Translations under genes and position numbers: made by a program
Shown: positions 60,466-64,000 of the stretch, piece by piece
Numbering within the stretch: the first letter of the stretch is position 1
How the letters are laid out: every line of letters starts with the position of its first letter
Notes under the pieces: model-generated
The model's database searches: none
Told to the model about the DNA's origin: nothing
What the model saw: the letters and a program-made list of their open reading frames with translations, nothing else
Assembly (NCBI RefSeq): GCF_900168125.1
Contig: NZ_FUZF01000019.1
Coordinates: 1-64,000 of the forward strand
DNA length: 64,000 bases
Direction of reading: 5' to 3'
From: Sphingobacterium nematocida
GTDB taxonomy: Bacteria; Bacteroidota; Bacteroidia; Sphingobacteriales; Sphingobacteriaceae

Positions 60466-61164
60466 CTATTTGTGCAAGATAATATTAAATTTTTCCCAGA
60501 AACCATCTTCTGGCAGAGGAGCTTCGATACACATGGGTTCCTCTTTGACTGGATGCACAAAGGCCAAAGACCGAGAGTGCAAACAGATGGTACGTCGCGT
60601 GGATCCTCTAGGGTATCCATACTTGTTATCCCCTACTATTGGACAGCCCATATAGGCAAGCTGACAACGAATCTGATGTGTACGCCCTGTCAGCGGTAGC
60701 ACCTTTAATAAATAGAAACCATCTAACTGACCTAATACTTCATAATCTAGCTCTGCATAGCTACCATTCTTCACTTCCCTATCATAGGCTTTGGTTATCA
60801 TTTTTTTGCGATCTCTCAACAACCAATTAGTAAGTTTTCCTTTCATCCTCGCTGGACGTTCCTTGACCACAGCCAGGTAAGTTTTTTCTACCGCTCTATC
60901 GTGAAACAATCGATTCATACGATCAAGTCCCTTACTCGTTTTGGCCATAAGGATCATTCCGCTAACGGGCCTATCCAAACGATGAATCACACCAACAAAT
61001 GCCCGATTAGGCTTATTATATTTCTGTGCGAGATAATCTGCCAACATCTCTTCAAGAGATTTATCTCCTGAAGGGTCGACCTGCACGATATCTCCTCCTC
61101 TTTTATTAATAGCGATCAGGTGATTGTCTTCGTAGATAACATCCTTATCTGTAACTTCTCCCAT
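60466..61164 (-). CDS. RluA-family pseudouridine synthase
   Basis: This 232-residue enzyme has the RluA/RluC catalytic motif VIHRLDRPVSGMILMAKTSK, with catalytic D64, and LTGRTHQIRCQLAYMGCPIVGD near 165-186. There is no S4 domain at the N-terminus, so it belongs to the short RluA-like group. It converts uridine to pseudouridine in rRNA or tRNA; the target site cannot be set from sequence. It follows the MlaD-like gene after 26 nt and could be co-transcribed. Confidence 0.9.
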   Translation of the reverse strand: MGEVTDKDVIYEDNHLIAINKRGGDIVQVDPSGDKSLEEMLADYLAQKYNKPNRAFVGVIHRLDRPVSGMILMAKTSKGLDRMNRLFHDRAVEKTYLAVVKERPARMKGKLTNWLLRDRKKMITKAYDREVKNGSYAELDYEVLGQLDGFYLLKVLPLTGRTHQIRCQLAYMGCPIVGDNKYGYPRGSTRRTICLHSRSLAFVHPVKEEPMCIEAPLPEDGFWEKFNIILHK

Positions 61165-61190
61165 ATTATATTACCTGTTCAACGTTAGCC

Positions 61191-62186
61191 TTACTTTGCG
61201 GTAGAGTCAGTAGCTTCTTTCTCAGCCTCTTTCGCCTTCTTCTTAAAATACCCTCTTAATAAGAAATTACTCTGCAAAGCTTCCATATTGACATCCAACT
61301 TTTCTGTGCTTGTATTTAAGTTTTTTAATATTTGACGTATCTCATTTGCTGCCTCCGCATCATTGGTAAGAACCCCCAATGCATTATCTTTATCATTCAA
61401 ACGAGCAGATGTCTTATTCAGATTTTCCATTAGCGCATTTGCCGTCTGAGTTACCCCTTGTAATTGTGCTGCAGACTCTCTTAAGCTAGCAAAAACCTCT
61501 GTGTCCGTTGTCAAGTCATGAATAAGACCTTGATTGTTATTCAACTTACCCGTCAAAGCGACCAAATTATCAACAGCCTTATTGGCATCCGTCATCACAT
61601 TATTCAAAGAGACGACCGACGACTTCAAATTCGTGGCGATCGCGTCATCTGTCATCAATGCCCCGATTGTTCCTTTTCCATCGACCATCTGTTGTGATAG
61701 CTTAGCAAAATTCTGGGTAATAATGGTCAGATTCGCTCCATTCTCTTGTAGAAGCCCCATCATCTGCTCCATACCGCCACTAGGGCCTGATTTTAAAACG
61801 TCACCTTCTTCAATTTGGGGAGTCGCAGCACTACCGCCCACAAGACTAATAATCGAATTACCAATCAGTCCATCCGAGCCTAATGTAGCGACTATATCCT
61901 TACGAAGAAACTGGCTATCCTTTTCCTGTATGCTCATAACCACACGAACATTCTGCACGCTCTCGAATGCAATTTCCTTAACAATCCCTACCTTGACGCC
62001 GGAAAACCACACGTTATTACCAACTTTCAAGCCTTTCACATCGTGAAAATAAGTCTTAACAATAAGGTTTTTACTAAATTTATTCTGTTGGGTACCTAGG
62101 ACTAAAATACCTGCCACCAAAATCACTAGACCTATTAATGCAAAAAGTCCAACAATTAATGATCTCTTATTTTCTGTTGCGCTCAT
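61191..62186 (-). CDS. MlaD family (MCE) lipid-binding protein
   Basis: This 331-residue protein has one N-terminal membrane helix (about 9-28, SLIVGLFALIGLVILVAGIL) and an MCE domain (about 40-120, TYFHDVKGLKVGNNVWFSGV, then VKVGIVKEIAFESV). A long helical tail follows with spaced leucines (NALMENLNKTSARLNDKDNA), which could form a tube or bundle as in other MCE proteins. It captures or carries phospholipids in the periplasm. It is in an operon with the ATPase and permease genes (10- and 3-nt gaps). Confidence 0.92.
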   Translation of the reverse strand: MSATENKRSLIVGLFALIGLVILVAGILVLGTQQNKFSKNLIVKTYFHDVKGLKVGNNVWFSGVKVGIVKEIAFESVQNVRVVMSIQEKDSQFLRKDIVATLGSDGLIGNSIISLVGGSAATPQIEEGDVLKSGPSGGMEQMMGLLQENGANLTIITQNFAKLSQQMVDGKGTIGALMTDDAIATNLKSSVVSLNNVMTDANKAVDNLVALTGKLNNNQGLIHDLTTDTEVFASLRESAAQLQGVTQTANALMENLNKTSARLNDKDNALGVLTNDAEAANEIRQILKNLNTSTEKLDVNMEALQSNFLLRGYFKKKAKEAEKEATDSTAK

Positions 62187-62196
62187 TCTTAAACTA

Positions 62197-62970
62197 TTAT
62201 ACTATAAAATTATAATCATAAAAAGGTTTTACTCTAGGATCTTCGGTATCGAAAATCTCTTCAAAAACACCTTGACGTTCAAATCTACCATCCAGTAACA
62301 TCACCATTCTATCTCCAACCATCTTAGCACAGGCAAGATCATGGGTAATGATAATGGATGAGGTCTTATATCTTTCTTGCACCTCATTAATTAAACCATT
62401 GATATCTAAGCAAGTAATCGGATCCAACCCTGCAGTAGGCTCATCATACAACATGATATCCGGTCTCAAGATCAATGTACGCGCTATACCAATACGCTTC
62501 TTTTGACCTCCAGAGAGCTCTGAAGGCATCTGATTCAAAGCCTGAAGCAATCCTACACCATCCAATACATCTTCTATCTCTCGATTGATCTCCGCCCGTG
62601 TTAGATTTCGCTTATTCCGAATCAGCGGAAACTCCAGGTTTTCCTTTACTGTCATACTATCATACAAAGCCGAATTCTGAAAAGAAAAGCCTATACGCAA
62701 ACGTAATTGCATCAGCTCCTTTTCCGTCAAATCGTTAACCTGATGTCCTAAAACATTAATATTTCCACTGTCAGGCTTTAATAAGCCTGATATCAACTTA
62801 ATAAGCACCGATTTACCAGTCCCCGATCGACCTAACACCACTAGGTTTTCACCGTTATAAAGCTTCAGATCGACGTTGCGTAAAACATGTAAATCTCCAA
62901 AAGACTTACTGACGTTGTCCACATGAATCACACAGTCCTCATAGTTAATTGTACTTCCTGTCTTTGCCAT
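62197..62970 (-). CDS. MlaF-like ABC transporter ATP-binding protein
   Basis: This 257-residue ATPase has Walker A LGRSGTGKSVL, signature LSGGQKKRIGIARTLILRPD, and Walker B IMLYDEPTAGLDP, followed by the H-loop TSSIIITHDLACAKMVGD. The Mla-type features fit a lipid transporter. It would energise the MlaE-like permease encoded 3 nt upstream. Confidence 0.94.
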   Translation of the reverse strand: MAKTGSTINYEDCVIHVDNVSKSFGDLHVLRNVDLKLYNGENLVVLGRSGTGKSVLIKLISGLLKPDSGNINVLGHQVNDLTEKELMQLRLRIGFSFQNSALYDSMTVKENLEFPLIRNKRNLTRAEINREIEDVLDGVGLLQALNQMPSELSGGQKKRIGIARTLILRPDIMLYDEPTAGLDPITCLDINGLINEVQERYKTSSIIITHDLACAKMVGDRMVMLLDGRFERQGVFEEIFDTEDPRVKPFYDYNFIV

Positions 62971-62973
62971 GTC

Positions 62974-63732
62974 TTAAGAAATTAAAGATAATACCTGAAC
63001 GATAAGTAGCTCCTCAATAAATACAATAAACATAGAGGCTACAACAGCGCTATTCGCTGCCTTTCCGACTCCTTCTGTACCTTTAGAGGAGAAATAACCG
63101 ACATAGGTACTTACAAAACCAATGGTGAAACCAAACACGACAGCCCGAAGGACCATCGCAAAAATATCGATTAACTTTATGGACTCAAAAACTTGCGTAA
63201 AAAAGCTTAATATACTTAGATCATCCTTTGCTGCTAAACTGAGATAGCCCCCTAATAATCCTATACCAGCGACATAAAAACATAGAATAGGAATCATAAT
63301 GGTCGTCGCAATTATACGGCTCACGACCAAAAACTTGAAAGGATTGGTTCCCGAAACCTCCATCGCATCAATTTGCTCCGTAACATTCATGGAGCTCAAT
63401 TCGGCTCCAATCTGCGAACCTACTTTTCCGGACGCAATCAATGCTGTGACCAGAGGCGCCAAAGCCCTAACGATAGCTATCGAAATTAAATTAGGAAGCA
63501 TAGAAGTCGCTCCAAAATCTTCAAGTGAAGGCCTAGACTGCTTCGTAAACACAAAGCCTACGATAAAGCCGGTTAACGAGATCAGGGGAAACGATTTCCA
63601 ACCTATTTCGTAACATTGCCTTATTATCTCTTTGAATTCAAATGGTGGACTTACGACTTCACGGAAAAACCGCATCAAAAAGCGATGTAACCGGGCAAAT
63701 TCAAGGAGTAGATTATTAAATTTCCTTCCCAT
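62974..63732 (-). CDS. MlaE-like ABC permease
   Basis: This 252-residue membrane protein has the MlaE family segments: RQCYEIGWKSFPLISLTGFI near 38-57, ALIASGKVGSQIGAELSSMN near 98-117 and MEVSGTNPFKFLVVSRIIAT near 123-142, with five or six helices. It forms the inner-membrane channel of the lipid ABC transporter with the MlaF- and MlaD-like proteins, which maintains outer-membrane asymmetry by moving phospholipids. Confidence 0.94.
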   Translation of the reverse strand: MGRKFNNLLLEFARLHRFLMRFFREVVSPPFEFKEIIRQCYEIGWKSFPLISLTGFIVGFVFTKQSRPSLEDFGATSMLPNLISIAIVRALAPLVTALIASGKVGSQIGAELSSMNVTEQIDAMEVSGTNPFKFLVVSRIIATTIMIPILCFYVAGIGLLGGYLSLAAKDDLSILSFFTQVFESIKLIDIFAMVLRAVVFGFTIGFVSTYVGYFSSKGTEGVGKAANSAVVASMFIVFIEELLIVQVLSLIS

Positions 63733-63972
63733 TTATCTTTTTAGAAGTGAATAAAAAACAACAACGTGTTTATCAAAAAACTGGCCAAAGGTACAACTTT
63801 TTAACCTTTATCATCGGCACAAAACATGTAAAACACTAAATGTAGTAATAAAACTACCAAAAAAAATCTATTAAATATAGGTTCATCCTAAAGCGATTAA
63901 ACCTTTTCCTACATTCTACCGTCCTACCAACAACAAGGAAACAAAATAATTAAGTTTAAAGAAACGAAGAGT
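63733..63972. other. Gene-free interval before a possible CDS at the right edge
   Basis: This A/T-rich 240 bp between the mlaE-like gene and the last ATG contains the divergent promoter region. No structured element or well-formed TTG-N19-TAnnTTTG promoter was recognised. Confidence 0.4.
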
Positions 63973-64000
63973 ATGAAAAGGAGTATAACAACATTAGTCG
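63973..64000 (+). CDS. Possible start of a secreted-protein gene (cut by window edge)
   Basis: ATG at 63973 follows an A-rich stretch and encodes MKRSITTLV to the window edge, which looks like the start of a signal peptide (basic residues then hydrophobic). Only nine codons are visible, so neither the product nor the frame can be confirmed. Confidence 0.3.

Overview
This window is a stretch of Bacteroidota chromosome, most likely from the family Sphingobacteriaceae (Sphingobacterium or a close relative). The evidence is the low G+C, promoters of the Bacteroidota type (TTG about 19-20 nt upstream of TAnnTTTG), A-rich translation starts in place of Shine-Dalgarno sites, a TonB-dependent receptor paired with a surface lipoprotein, an Nfu-type NifU protein, and many lipoproteins and secreted proteins ending their signals in -AQ. 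The genus is inference. No phage, insertion sequence, CRISPR array or rRNA operon was seen.

Layout. 1-5.7 kb: a DsbD-like protein cut by the left edge, a cysteine-synthase-like enzyme divergent from an Lrp regulator and an ArsC-like protein, tRNA-Pro, rplS, and a secreted CBM9-like protein. 5.7-15.5 kb: a Tat-exported glycosidase-like protein, pyrG, yidC, an M48 protease, an acyl-CoA dehydrogenase, a small lipoprotein, purB and an Nfu protein. 15.8-24.8 kb: an amidohydrolase lipoprotein, lipA, an outer-membrane barrel, tRNA-Cys with a tiny basic protein, pgk, sppA, folK, an Hpt protein and a PhoB-type regulator. 24.9-39.2 kb: a TlpA-like lipoprotein, alaS, two universal stress proteins, an OmpA-family protein, an amino-acid permease, a DEAD-box helicase, an HPP protein, an rRNA 2'-O-methyltransferase and dnaX. 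39.2-48 kb is accessory: secreted proteins of unknown function, a 1.4 kb gene-free interval built largely of degenerate tandem arrays, a 16-residue-repeat protein, a beta-helix lipoprotein and its TonB-dependent receptor. 48.3-50.8 kb: a probable metal-linked ABC module with a histidine-rich permease. 50.8-64 kb: housekeeping genes (rsmE, a CorC-like protein, ppa, a DedA protein, a HIT protein, greA), a two-component system in an operon with a degenerate S9 peptidase, an RluA-type pseudouridine synthase, and an MlaEFD-like lipid transport operon.

Most notable observations. (1) A 525-bp array at 41743-42267 holds 25 very degenerate units with an exact 21-nt spacing and no indel, each centred on a GTGATCAC-like palindrome. 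(2) The S9-peptidase-like lipoprotein has lost both its catalytic serine and histidine, and sits 3-4 nt from a histidine kinase and a response regulator, which suggests a pseudo-enzyme acting as a sensor. (3) dnaX contains an 11-A tract at the end of the clamp-loader core, where slippage in either direction stops translation within a few codons, suggesting tau and gamma forms. (4) Related palindrome-bearing leaders precede several unrelated genes. (5) The alaS leader carries a nine-unit array of exact 9-nt period. Convergent genes here often share long, perfect, bidirectional terminators whose arms contain a stop codon.
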